Source: Dehalococcoidia bacterium UBA6495 (GTDB lineage: Bacteria > Chloroflexota > Dehalococcoidia > Lucifugimonadales > UBA826). From it: a stretch of DNA of 10,691 nt. Under the pieces are notes generated by a model. The model made no database searches. It saw only the letters and a list, made by a program, of their open reading frames with translations, and was not told the origin of the DNA. The stretch spans positions 4,147-14,837 of the forward strand of contig DJMH01000114.1 in the NCBI GenBank assembly GCA_002435305.1, written 5' to 3'. Every line of letters begins with the position of its first letter. Within the stretch, counting starts at the first letter, position 1. Positions 1 through 8,122 of the stretch are shown here, in pieces. The translations under genes were made by a program, and so were the position numbers.

Positions 1-1070
1 TTGTTGTAAACAACTATTAAGCAGAAAAAAATCGCAAAATTTGTCGCCCCATAAGCAACCATATGAAAAATCAATCCGTTCGAAACTAATTGCGTTAGAT
101 CCTTACTTACAATACCGTCATCGCTGACCCCCACTAATGCCGCCAAACCCATGAGTAAATATCCGGCATGTCCGATGCTGGAATAAGCCAGTAAACGTTT
201 CATATTTTTTTGAACGAGTGCCAGTAAATTACCGCCCACCATAGTAAGCACTGCCAAGATCATTAGGATAGGTTGCCAATCAGGAGCAAGAGGAAATATG
301 CCGTTGGTGAAGAATCTAATAGCCAAAGCGACAATCGCAACTTTCGAACACACGGACAACCAAGCCGTTATTGGTAAGGGCGCCCCCTCATAGGCATCGG
401 GAGCCCACATATGAAACGGTACGGCAGCCAGTTTGAATGCTATTCCAGCCAGAATCAATACGAACCCGATGAGCATCCCAATTGATATGTTTTCCATCGA
501 GTTAAGTAAAACGGCAATTTCATTAAATCTAGTGGTTCCTATCAAACCGTATGTTTGACTCAAGCCATATAGAATCAAAGCCGAGGAAAAAGCCCCTAAA
601 AGGATAAACTTGACCCCTCCTTCATTTGAAGCGGGATTATATCGATCATATGCGACTAACACATATAACCCGAAGCTCAAAATTTCTAGGCTGACATAGG
701 CTGTTAGTAACTCGCCGGACGAAGCCAACGATATTGATGCCAAGATAGTGAAAATCAAAATAGCATAGTATTCACCGGGATTTGAAACATTAGAGTTCAC
801 ATAATCTCGTGATATAAGTGTCACTACTATTCCTATAGCCAGAAAAAATATCCTGAAAAAACTCGCATACCCGTCGATGATCAACAATCCTTCATACAGA
901 TCACCTTGCTGGTTCAAAAACAAGGCTATTCCAAGTATGAAAACCATCCCAATGGCGGAAACCCAATTCAACAAATATTTTTTTTTCTCCGATAAGAAAA
1001 AATCTAAAATCAAAACGAGGAACGCAAGCCCAATTAGAAGAAACTCTGGATATATCAAGTGGAAGTTCAT
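1..1070 (-). CDS. nuoN: NADH-quinone oxidoreductase subunit N (3' end beyond window)
   Basis: Antiporter-like membrane subunit of complex I, one of three proton-pumping modules in the cytoplasmic membrane. The gene starts with ATG at 1070-1068 inside the nuoM stop (ATGA overlap) and stays open to the window edge. The visible 356 codons compare with a usual length of about 480-500, so the last helices are missing. Reading the minus strand gives a typical N-terminus (MNFHLIYPEFLLIGLAFLVL). The TM5 glutamate is Glu129 (SLEILSFGLYVLVA). The TM7 lysine is Lys213 in AFKLAAVPFHMWAPDAYEGAP, and the TM8 lysine is Lys243 in SVCSKVA. The motif KRLLAYSSIGHAGYLLMG follows at 291-308. The key pumping residues that can be seen are therefore intact, unlike in the neighbouring NuoM. 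The TM12 lysine would lie outside the window. The small variant GAPLP replaces the usual GAPTP. Identification is firm; only the 3' end is unseen. Confidence 0.96.
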   Translation of the reverse strand, partial: MNFHLIYPEFLLIGLAFLVLILDFFLSEKKKYLLNWVSAIGMVFILGIALFLNQQGDLYEGLLIIDGYASFFRIFFLAIGIVVTLISRDYVNSNVSNPGEYYAILIFTILASISLASSGELLTAYVSLEILSFGLYVLVAYDRYNPASNEGGVKFILLGAFSSALILYGLSQTYGLIGTTRFNEIAVLLNSMENISIGMLIGFVLILAGIAFKLAAVPFHMWAPDAYEGAPLPITAWLSVCSKVAIVALAIRFFTNGIFPLAPDWQPILMILAVLTMVGGNLLALVQKNMKRLLAYSSIGHAGYLLMGLAALVGVSDDGIVSKDLTQLVSNGLIFHMVAYGATNFAIFFCLIVVYN

Positions 1071-2614
1071 CCCGCCCCCACAATTTGAAGAAGAATCGGC
1101 TCAACACCACTTTCAATTACTTTCACAAACGGAAACGGCCAAAGGCCCACTAGCACAATAAAAATGACTAAGATACTCGCCGCAAATTTCTCCCTTCGTG
1201 TCGAATCCAAATATTCTGGCAAAGTATCATCAGGCAGGCCAAAAAATACTTTGGATAGCAATCTCAAAATATATACGGCTGTAATCGCAGCTCCAATCAC
1301 AGCAAGGGATCCCAAAATAATGCCCCAAATCTCGTAACTTTGAAATATACCAATAAATATCAATAGTTCGGCTGCAAACCCACTAAGGCCAGGTAGACCA
1401 AGAGAAGTTAAACCCGCTAGAGTAAAGAAAATAGCTATTATTCCCATCTTCTGTGCCAGCCCGCTAAGTACTAAAGAATCCCTAGTATGTGTACGTTCGT
1501 AAATCATTCCTACTACGGCAAAAAACAAAGCGGTCATAACCCCATGGGAAAACATTTGCAACACAGCTCCGTTCAATCCCACAAGACTCAATGTACCTAG
1601 TCCCATCAATACGTAACCCATATGACTAACTGATGAATAGCCTATGACATATTTCAGGTCCGTTTGACCCATGGCTGAAAGAGCCCCATAAATAACATTA
1701 ACCGCCCCGAGTCCTATCAATAACGGCATCCAGATCTGAGCCCCTTCCGGCAAAAGGGTCATTCCAACTCTAATTATTCCGAAAGCACCCAATTTCATAA
1801 GGACACCGGCATGAACCATACTTACCGCAGTAGGTGCAGCCACATGACCATCTGGTGACCATGTATGAAAGGGCCATAAGCCGGCCAGTATTCCAAACCC
1901 AATCATAAGCATTAAGAAAAAAGCACTTTGGAATTCCGAAGAGAATTTGTCGGGAATTACTTTTTGGATTTCATCTATATGAAAGCTCCCTGTCCCAGAC
2001 TGTACGAACATAGCGATTATGGCAACCCATATTAAGACACTCCCGGCAACAAGAACTAAGGTTAGTTTCATGGCGCTGTATTCTTTGGTCCTCTCAAAAG
2101 AAGAGAACTTACTGCTACTTCCCCATTTACCAATAAGCAGGTACATCGGTAGAACCGACAATTCATAAAAGAAAAAGAAAAAGAAAAGATCATAGGCAAT
2201 GAAAACGCCAAAAACCCCTGACAACAACAGAAAATATAAAATGAAGAAATCTTTATTATTTACATTAATATTCCACGAAACCACAGTGCCGGTGAACATA
2301 ACAATACCTGTCAAAAGCACCATCGTTACAGCAATGCCATCTATCCCAACCGACATGGATATGGCTCTTTGAGATTCTCCCCAAGGCCCTATTAAAGATA
2401 GCCATTCATATTCATAAATAAATTGTCTACCACCTTCAGAATGATCGAATGATAAAAAGAAATAGAAAGATATAATCAATACGGCAAAGGCAAAAATTGT
2501 AGAAATCCAACGAACAAGATTAGCTCTATGACCTGGAATGAAAAATAAGATGAAACAGCCTAAAATGGGTAAAGCAACCAACCCTGCGGGATTGGAGAAA
2601 CTGAGGAATTCCAT
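1067..2614 (-). CDS. nuoM: NADH-quinone oxidoreductase subunit M
   Basis: Antiporter-like proton-pumping subunit of complex I, 515 residues, the normal size for a 14-helix NuoM. The start ATG overlaps the nuoL stop (TAATG), and its stop overlaps the nuoN start (ATGA). Family motifs seen are the TM5 glutamate Glu151 (YELSVLPMYLLIG), the TM7-8 segment PFHTWSPDGHVAAPTAVSM (248-266), the TM8 lysine Lys274 (AGVLMKLGAFG), KYVIGYSSVSHMGYVLMG (321-338) and the TM12 glutamate Glu416 (LSGFAAELLIF). One key residue is absent. The lysine normally found in AF-I-K-xP-xxPFH (Lys234 in E. coli NuoM) is Leu243 here (GFGILAGLWPFH), and no other charged residue lies in that helix. His268 stands where a hydrophobic residue is usual and could be partly compensatory; that is inference. 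A run of six phenylalanines (144-149) precedes Glu151. The subunit assignment is secure; its pumping chemistry may be non-standard. Confidence 0.96.
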   Translation of the reverse strand: MEFLSFSNPAGLVALPILGCFILFFIPGHRANLVRWISTIFAFAVLIISFYFFLSFDHSEGGRQFIYEYEWLSLIGPWGESQRAISMSVGIDGIAVTMVLLTGIVMFTGTVVSWNINVNNKDFFILYFLLLSGVFGVFIAYDLFFFFFFYELSVLPMYLLIGKWGSSSKFSSFERTKEYSAMKLTLVLVAGSVLIWVAIIAMFVQSGTGSFHIDEIQKVIPDKFSSEFQSAFFLMLMIGFGILAGLWPFHTWSPDGHVAAPTAVSMVHAGVLMKLGAFGIIRVGMTLLPEGAQIWMPLLIGLGAVNVIYGALSAMGQTDLKYVIGYSSVSHMGYVLMGLGTLSLVGLNGAVLQMFSHGVMTALFFAVVGMIYERTHTRDSLVLSGLAQKMGIIAIFFTLAGLTSLGLPGLSGFAAELLIFIGIFQSYEIWGIILGSLAVIGAAITAVYILRLLSKVFFGLPDDTLPEYLDSTRREKFAASILVIFIVLVGLWPFPFVKVIESGVEPILLQIVGAG

Positions 2615-4488
2615 TAATTGCTAACCAATATCCACATAACAGCCATGAAGAATATACCTATCCCCATAGCAGCGCCGTAATTGTACAACTTACCTGTTTG
2701 AATTAGCCTCACTTTAAAGGCAGAAAGCAATACGGACATTCCCATGCCATCAACTCCAGTGTCGTTAACGACAACTCGGTCGAATATAGAAACAAATCGG
2801 GCCGCTGACAACACTATTTTATCTATTATCCATTGATAAAGTTCATCTATATAGAATTTAGATACGGTCAACTTGTATAAATAGCCGAACCTTAAAGCTA
2901 CCAAATGATGCGAAATTTTGGGATATCCATAACACATATAGCCAATTACTAGGCCAGCCAAAGCTATCAAAAGGGAAAGGGGGGTTACCCAAGGCGAGAG
3001 ATGAAAATGATGCTTCGAATCGATGAAATTACCCAATCCTTCAAAATCTCCGAATGGTAATGGAAGAGCCAATATGCCCAATACTGTTCCGAAAATAGCC
3101 AATATTACAAGAGGATAAGTCATCACCCGGGGAGATTCATGGGAACTTTTCGCCCCCTCACTTCGATGTTCTCCTATAAAAATCACACAAAATAAACGAA
3201 TCATGTACAGCGAGCTGAGAAAAACGCCGACGAGAGTAATAAAGAGAAATATGGGCCCAAGCCCCTCATATATTGAGAGCAGCATTTCATCCTTACTAAA
3301 GAATCCACTCAGGGGAACAATTCCTGCTAGGGATAAACACCCAACTAAGAAGGTGATTCCGGTTACAGACATATTTCGTCTCAACCCTCCCATCTTCCAA
3401 CAGTCGGACTCACCATTCATCCCATGCATCACACTTCCTGCTCCCAAGAACAGAAGGGCTTTAGAAAAGCCATGCACCAATAAATGAAACATAGCAGCCG
3501 CCAGTCCGCCGGAACCTAAAGTTAGAATCATCAGCCCCAGATGGCTTATGGTCGAGTATGCCAAAATTTTTTTTATGTCGGTCATTACCAAAGCGATTAT
3601 TCCTGCAAACAAAAAAGTAAACAGGCCCACTATTGCAACAAGAGTCAAAAAACCAGGGACCATCTGCAATAACGGCAGCATCCGAGCAATCAAATAGACC
3701 CCTGCAACCACCATAGTCGCCGCATGTATAAGGGCTGAGACTGGAGTTGGCCCTTCCATGGCATCAGGCAACCAGACATGAAAAGGAAATTGAGCTGATT
3801 TCCCCATTGCTCCTAGAAACAGCAGAAGGGAAGACCACATCAAAGTAGATTCTGCTATAGCCCCTTCTTGGGCTGCATGAATTATGGATGGTATGTGAAA
3901 AGTACCGGTGGCTTTAAACAACAATATAATGCCAATTAGTAAGCCAACATCTCCCAACCTTGTGGTTATAAAAGCCTTCTTTGCGGCTTCTGATGCGGCT
4001 TTCTTCTCAAACCAAAACCCGATCAGCAAATATGATCCCAATCCCACCAACTCCCAACAAAAATATAGGAAAAGCAAATTGTCGGCTAGAACCAATGCCA
4101 ACATAGCTCCTGCAAACAAGGCGTGGACGGCAAAATACCATGAAATTCTAGGATCGCCTGACATGTACCCCACTGAATATATCTGGACAAGCAAAGATAT
4201 AAACGTTACCAACCCCAACATAAGTATAGAAATTTCATCGATTGAGAATCCCCAAGTTATAGACAAGTTATCAATGACAATCCAGTCGATGCTTACACTT
4301 GATGGATTAAACCCTGTAGAGATGAAATCAACGAATATCAAACAGAAAAAAATAAACCCTAATAGAGCGGCTGCTATGGGTAAAAAGATTCCTTTATAGG
4401 GAAGATTTTTACCAAACAAACTGGTTATGCAAAAAGCTAGAACTGCTAACCCAGGTAATATCCATGCATATGCAGCACTCAAAATCAT
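2614..4488 (-). CDS. nuoL: NADH-quinone oxidoreductase subunit L
   Basis: Distal antiporter-like subunit of complex I, 624 residues, matching the usual length of about 600-650 including the long lateral helix. Conserved channel residues are all present and nearly co-numbered with E. coli: Glu146 (CWELVGLGSYLLIGFW), Asp180 (RLGDVGLL), Lys230 (GAMGKSAQFPFHVWLPDAME), His255 (SALIHAATMVVAGVYL), His335/His339/Lys343 (HLLVHGFSKALLFLGAGSVM) and Lys399 (SGFFSKDEML). The C-terminal part (about 545-600) carries the amphipathic stretch expected for helix HL, followed by a final membrane anchor (605-622). The start ATG lies 10 bases after the nuoK stop with only a weak, distant AAAGGG as ribosome site, so translation probably depends on coupling. 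The stop overlaps the nuoM start as TAATG. Nothing suggests that this is a stand-alone Mrp antiporter or a formate/hydrogenase subunit: the surrounding nuo set is complete on the membrane side. Confidence 0.97.
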   Translation of the reverse strand: MILSAAYAWILPGLAVLAFCITSLFGKNLPYKGIFLPIAAALLGFIFFCLIFVDFISTGFNPSSVSIDWIVIDNLSITWGFSIDEISILMLGLVTFISLLVQIYSVGYMSGDPRISWYFAVHALFAGAMLALVLADNLLFLYFCWELVGLGSYLLIGFWFEKKAASEAAKKAFITTRLGDVGLLIGIILLFKATGTFHIPSIIHAAQEGAIAESTLMWSSLLLFLGAMGKSAQFPFHVWLPDAMEGPTPVSALIHAATMVVAGVYLIARMLPLLQMVPGFLTLVAIVGLFTFLFAGIIALVMTDIKKILAYSTISHLGLMILTLGSGGLAAAMFHLLVHGFSKALLFLGAGSVMHGMNGESDCWKMGGLRRNMSVTGITFLVGCLSLAGIVPLSGFFSKDEMLLSIYEGLGPIFLFITLVGVFLSSLYMIRLFCVIFIGEHRSEGAKSSHESPRVMTYPLVILAIFGTVLGILALPLPFGDFEGLGNFIDSKHHFHLSPWVTPLSLLIALAGLVIGYMCYGYPKISHHLVALRFGYLYKLTVSKFYIDELYQWIIDKIVLSAARFVSIFDRVVVNDTGVDGMGMSVLLSAFKVRLIQTGKLYNYGAAMGIGIFFMAVMWILVSN

Positions 4489-4498
4489 AGTTCAGATT

Positions 4499-4813
4499 CT
4501 AGCCCTTTAAGATATCCAATTCGTCAACATTAACGTTGTTTTTATTCCTATAGAGCCTCAAAATAATAGCCAAAGCCAAAGCTAGTTCTGCCGCTGCTAT
4601 GGTGATGATAAATATTACTAGGACTTGCCCTAAATTTCTGTGGGCCGATCCAAAACTTGAAAAGGCCGCATAACCAATTAAGTTAATGTTCACCGCATTA
4701 AGCATCAACTCGATTGACATTAATATGAGAACTGCACTTCTCCTAGCCAATACCCCATAAATTCCTATACAAAATAGAATCGCGGCTAATAACTGAAAAT
4801 AGATTAGTTCCAT
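4499..4813 (-). CDS. nuoK: NADH-quinone oxidoreductase subunit K
   Basis: Small three-helix membrane subunit (ND4L homologue) that links the quinone-side E-channel to the antiporter subunits. It is 104 residues from the ATG at 4813-4811, or 105 from an immediately preceding GTG at 4816. I chose ATG because it gives a TGATG junction with the nuoJ stop, like the TAATG junctions at I/J and L/M. A GAGG stretch about ten bases upstream suits either start. The two buried glutamates essential in the family are seen: Glu35 in LMSIELMLNAVN and Glu76 in AAAELALALAI (ATG numbering). The loop between helices 2 and 3 (around FSSFGSAHRNLGQ) is about five residues longer than in E. coli, which explains the 104 against 100 residues. 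The C-terminal DELDILKG resembles the usual D-x-x-x-E/L-x-G ending. Confidence 0.95.
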   Translation of the reverse strand: MELIYFQLLAAILFCIGIYGVLARRSAVLILMSIELMLNAVNINLIGYAAFSSFGSAHRNLGQVLVIFIITIAAAELALALAIILRLYRNKNNVNVDELDILKG

Positions 4814-5304
4814 CACCTATCTTCCTCATTATCCGTACGAACTACTACTACGGCCCCTATAAGAGCAATTAGCAGTACTAAAGATGCAAGTTCAAATGGT
4901 ATGGCCCAATCTTTAAACAAACTCAGACCTAATTCCGTTATATTAGTACTTCCCATTGTAGTAGTAGTACTGTCTTCGATTAAAATGGAAATTATCAATA
5001 ATCCGAGCAGGCACATTGCCACTATCAGTGCTATTGGCCAATGCTTGTTTGCTGTCAAAAATTCAAACTCTTGAATCCTGGTTAACATGAGTGAGAAAAG
5101 AATCACGATTACAACAGCCCCTCCATATATCAAAAGCTGCACTAATGCCAAAAACTCCGCAAGCCCTATTAGAAATATACCAGCAGTTCCTACCATCGCA
5201 ATCAGCAACGATAGGGCAGCATAAACAATATTTCGTGCAGCCACCACTCCGACGCCACCCGAAATAACCAAAATGGCTGCAATCGCAAAAAACACTACTG
5301 ACAT
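4813..5304 (-). CDS. nuoJ: NADH-quinone oxidoreductase subunit J
   Basis: Five-helix membrane subunit (ND6 homologue) of complex I, 163 residues. The third helix, whose pi-bulge is a conformational switch in the family, is recognisable as AEFLALVQLLIYGGAVVIVI (49-68), including Glu50 and the conserved Tyr60. The preceding segment ARNIVYAALSLL corresponds to the usual NPVxAALSL. A short polar loop rich in threonine (about 111-121) separates the middle helices from the last, which ends ALIGAVVVVRTDNEEDR. The start ATG overlaps the nuoI stop as TAATG, with AGGA nine bases upstream inside nuoI. The stop overlaps the nuoK start. An alternative product in another frame upstream is only a shadow of nuoI and is not supported. 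Confidence 0.95.
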   Translation of the reverse strand: MSVVFFAIAAILVISGGVGVVAARNIVYAALSLLIAMVGTAGIFLIGLAEFLALVQLLIYGGAVVIVILFSLMLTRIQEFEFLTANKHWPIALIVAMCLLGLLIISILIEDSTTTTMGSTNITELGLSLFKDWAIPFELASLVLLIALIGAVVVVRTDNEEDR

Positions 5305-5843
5305 TAAGAGGAATCCTGGGGTTGCTTTGGAGGTACTGGTATTCCACTATTTTTTTGTGGTTGCTTTGGGGTCCACCCAAGTTTATTTTGATAAGCAACA
5401 CCCATATCTAATAATTCATTCAAATTAACTCTGTTCGCATTTCTTTGATATTTGCTTAATTCATACTCGTGGGACATTTCAATCGCATCAAGGTTGCACA
5501 CATCAACACAGATGCCACACAAGATACACCGTCCTAAATTTATTTCGAAACTTTCTATGATTTTTCGACGCCTACTCAGGCCTTTTTCATGCTTGGGATT
5601 ATCTTTCATTTGAGCAGACATACACTGGGTAGGACATTCCCGTACACATACCATGCAACCAGTGCAGTATGGTTCCTCGACATCAAAATCCCAAGTTAAT
5701 GCCGGAAACCCCATGTATCTGTTCGAAAGGGCCAGGCGTTTTTCAACCGCAGGGTACTCAGCAGTCACTGGATGCCTTAGGGCAGACCTTATAGTGACCA
5801 TTAGGCCATTTATAAAACCAACCACTGGGTTCTGTATTTTCAT
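5304..5843 (-). CDS. nuoI: NADH-quinone oxidoreductase subunit I (two 4Fe-4S clusters)
   Basis: Ferredoxin-like subunit that carries clusters N6a and N6b and passes electrons from the input side towards cluster N2 in NuoB. It is 179 residues. An amphipathic N-terminal helix (about 1-25) anchors it to the membrane arm. The first cluster motif is Cys60-x2-Cys63-x2-Cys66-x3-Cys70-Pro (CTGCMVCVRECP). The second is Cys106-x2-Cys109-x2-Cys112-x3-Cys116 (CILCGICVDVC), followed by Asn rather than the common Pro. All eight cluster ligands are therefore present. The C-terminal tail (about 157-179) is polar and proline-rich and contains PKQPQ twice (159-163 and 172-176). The start ATG directly follows the nuoH stop with no gap (TAG-ATG). 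Its position after nuoH, with no nuoG between, fits a cluster lacking the NADH module. Confidence 0.96.
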   Translation of the reverse strand: MKIQNPVVGFINGLMVTIRSALRHPVTAEYPAVEKRLALSNRYMGFPALTWDFDVEEPYCTGCMVCVRECPTQCMSAQMKDNPKHEKGLSRRRKIIESFEINLGRCILCGICVDVCNLDAIEMSHEYELSKYQRNANRVNLNELLDMGVAYQNKLGWTPKQPQKNSGIPVPPKQPQDSS

Positions 5844-6983
5844 CTATACCTCAGCCCCATTTGAAAGCTGAGCTCTTATATCACTAGTTTTTATAATCTT
5901 CACAGTATCTTGTTTATTTCCCGCTAGAGATCCTCTCCTTATAAAATAAAAAATTGCACCTATGAAACCAAAAGATACTACTGTAATAACCCAGTCTGGC
6001 AAAGCATAGTAAAGTACCGAGGCGGTAAGAAAAATGTTAATAAAGGATGCCGGAACTAGTATCTTCCATCCAAAGGACATCAGTTGATCGATCCTCAATC
6101 TTGGATATGTGCCGCGAATCCAAAATATGACCCAGATCACAAGGGCAGTTTTTATTAGGAACCAGCTGAGTGAAGCCACGGTATGAACAGTTCCGCTGAA
6201 AGGCAATGTAGGAGATTGCCAGCCTCCAAGAAATAACAATACCGTCAGAACTGCGATAGTAAACGTGTTCATATATTCGGCAAGATAAAAGACTGACCAA
6301 TGGGCTCCGCTGTATTCCACAAATGGGCCACCGACTACCTCGGATTCTGCATGATGAATATCGAAAGGGGTCCTTCCCAATTCCGCTAATCCCGCTGTAA
6401 GAAAAATAAATAACCCTAACGGTTGTTTAATAGCAAAAGGCCATCTGGCCTGATCATCAACTATTTCCTTCAGATTAAACGACTGGGCTAGAATTCCTAT
6501 CGACAAAATAGCCATTATGAATGGAATCTCATAGCTTATAAGCTGACCGGCTGCCCTCAACCCTCCTATCATTGCCCACTTATTGGCTGAACCCCATCCT
6601 GCCATTAGCAATCCCATAACAGACAATACTGAAATAGCAGTTATGTAAAACAAACCCATATCCAAGTTTGCCAAAACAACGTCCTTCGCCAACGGAATTG
6701 TCACCCAAATCAAAAACCCTGGAAGAAACACAGCAAGGGGCGCAACCCAAAAAATTCTCTTATTGGCGGATGCCGGTAGGATATCTTCTTTGGTCAGCAA
6801 TTTTAAAGCGTCAGCAAATGGCTGAAGAATTCCTTTAAACCCCACCCTGTTAGGGCCTTTTCTTTGCTGTATCCGGGCTAATGCCTTTCGTTCAGCCAAA
6901 GTCAAAATAAGAACCACAATAAAAATAAAAGCAAGTAGTAAAGATGCTTTCAAAAACAAGCCTATGATTTCAGCCAAACTCAT
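5844..6983 (-). CDS. nuoH: NADH-quinone oxidoreductase subunit H
   Basis: Membrane subunit (ND1 homologue) forming most of the quinone tunnel and the start of the E-channel. It has 379 residues, longer than the E. coli protein (325) mainly because of a polar C-terminal tail after about residue 350. Conserved segments seen are ERKALARIQQRKGPNRVG (31-48), GILQPFADALKLLTKEDILP (51-70), GGLRAAGQLISYEIP (140-154) and the loop RTPFDIHHAESEVVGGPFVE (204-223) continuing into YSG. In that last loop the family norm is PFDxPEAExE. Here Pro-Glu is replaced by His210-His211, while Asp208, Glu213, Glu215 and Glu223 are kept. The start ATG overlaps the nuoD stop (ATGA), so translation is probably coupled. 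Direct adjacency to nuoD is notable because nuoE, F and G often lie between them. The identification is secure. Confidence 0.97.
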   Translation of the reverse strand: MSLAEIIGLFLKASLLLAFIFIVVLILTLAERKALARIQQRKGPNRVGFKGILQPFADALKLLTKEDILPASANKRIFWVAPLAVFLPGFLIWVTIPLAKDVVLANLDMGLFYITAISVLSVMGLLMAGWGSANKWAMIGGLRAAGQLISYEIPFIMAILSIGILAQSFNLKEIVDDQARWPFAIKQPLGLFIFLTAGLAELGRTPFDIHHAESEVVGGPFVEYSGAHWSVFYLAEYMNTFTIAVLTVLLFLGGWQSPTLPFSGTVHTVASLSWFLIKTALVIWVIFWIRGTYPRLRIDQLMSFGWKILVPASFINIFLTASVLYYALPDWVITVVSFGFIGAIFYFIRRGSLAGNKQDTVKIIKTSDIRAQLSNGAEV

Positions 6984-8104
6984 CGATCGACCTCGCCCAT
7001 AATAATGTCGATCGAACCCAACACTAAAACAGCGTCGGCCACATAGGTATCCTGAAGCATATATTCAAGGGCTTGTAAATTTGCAAAAGATGGTGGCCTT
7101 ACTTTAACTCTGTAAGGTTTATCTGAGCCGTCACTTACTAGGAAAACCCCTAGGTCACCTCTCGGAGATTCTGTGCGAACGAATACCTCTCCAGCTGGTG
7201 GTCTAATTATCCTTCTAACTTTGGCGGAAATCTCACCTTCAGGAATATTGGAAATGGCCTGTTCTACTATCTTAATTGACTCTCTCATTTCTTCAACACG
7301 AACATAATATCTATCCCAACAATCACCATTACTCCCTACCGGTATACCAAAATCGAACCGATCGTAAATGGAATAGGGATCTGTGACTCTTACATCTTCT
7401 ATAACACCGGACGCTCGCAAAGCAGGCCCGGTCACACCATAGTCCAAAGCATCCTCTCCATTGATGATACCGACCCCTTTTGTGCGAGCAAGAAACATCT
7501 CATTTTGGGATAAGAGGCTGTCGCATTCATCGACACCTCTTTTGAGATGATCAAGTAATACCAGCACATTTTTATCAAAATCATCAGGAACATCTTCCTT
7601 TACACCCCCAATTCGGATGTAGTTATGCATCATCCTTGCGCCAGTCACGCTTTCAAAAAGTTCTTGTACCCTCTCGCGCTCACGAAAACCATAGAGCATA
7701 GGAGTAGTGGCTCCGGCATCCAAACCATAAACGCCGTAGAACAGCATGTGGCTAGCTATCCGGTTTAATTCACATAAAATTACCCGTATATACTCAGCTC
7801 TTTCAGGAATAACTATTTCCGCAAGTTTCTCTACCGCCAAGCAAAAAGCTAATTCGTTGTTCAAATTTCCGACATAATCGAGACGATCAAAAAGAGTCAC
7901 AATCTGGTTATATTGTTCACTTTCACATATCTTTTCTGACCCGCGATGAAGGTAACCGATATGGGGTTCCACCTTCACTATACGTTCACCATCAACCCAT
8001 ATGACTAGTCTAAAGACCCCGTGGGTACTAGGGTGCTGAGGACCCATATTGACCATAAGATCTATCGCATCAGAATGTTCACTAACCTGTTGATGTACTT
8101 GCAT
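6980..8104 (-). CDS. nuoD: NADH-quinone oxidoreductase subunit D (49 kDa homologue)
   Basis: Peripheral-arm subunit that with NuoB forms the quinone-reduction site; cytoplasmic side. It has 374 residues and is not fused to NuoC. The signature GPQHPSTHGVFRL is at 21-33, and HRGSEKICE at 53-61. By alignment with Thermus Nqo4, the quinone-head ligands correspond to His28 and Tyr77 (DRLDYV). The C-terminus SIDIIMGEVDR is the standard ending. The nickel-binding cysteines of the related hydrogenases are absent, as expected for complex I. The start ATG lies 18 bases after the nuoC stop and has no convincing Shine-Dalgarno sequence (only AGTAAG nearby). The next in-frame ATGs (codons 17 and 20) would lie just before the conserved GPQHPSTHG, so this start is preferred. 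The stop overlaps the nuoH start. Confidence 0.97.
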   Translation of the reverse strand: MQVHQQVSEHSDAIDLMVNMGPQHPSTHGVFRLVIWVDGERIVKVEPHIGYLHRGSEKICESEQYNQIVTLFDRLDYVGNLNNELAFCLAVEKLAEIVIPERAEYIRVILCELNRIASHMLFYGVYGLDAGATTPMLYGFRERERVQELFESVTGARMMHNYIRIGGVKEDVPDDFDKNVLVLLDHLKRGVDECDSLLSQNEMFLARTKGVGIINGEDALDYGVTGPALRASGVIEDVRVTDPYSIYDRFDFGIPVGSNGDCWDRYYVRVEEMRESIKIVEQAISNIPEGEISAKVRRIIRPPAGEVFVRTESPRGDLGVFLVSDGSDKPYRVKVRPPSFANLQALEYMLQDTYVADAVLVLGSIDIIMGEVDR

Positions 8105-8122
8105 AACTATACTTACTGATTA

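Noticed and set aside
3908..4399. Plus-strand open frame of 163 codons opposite nuoL
   Set aside because: It lies entirely antisense to the conserved nuoL reading frame, has no ribosome site and encodes a low-complexity Asn/Ser/Lys-rich product that resembles no family. It is a by-product of nuoL codon use.
5063..5401. Minus-strand frame of 112 codons across the nuoI/nuoJ junction
   Set aside because: It is out of frame with both genes, and both have strong family motifs throughout. Its Cys- and Gly-rich product is a frame-shifted reading of NuoJ, not a separate protein.
6983..7015. Two copies of the 8-bp palindrome TCGATCGA, 25 bases apart, at the nuoD/nuoH junction
   Set aside because: Both copies fall in codons for the conserved NuoD ending SIDIIMGEVDR and the stop/start overlap, so protein constraint explains them. 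No further symmetry supports a hairpin or binding site.
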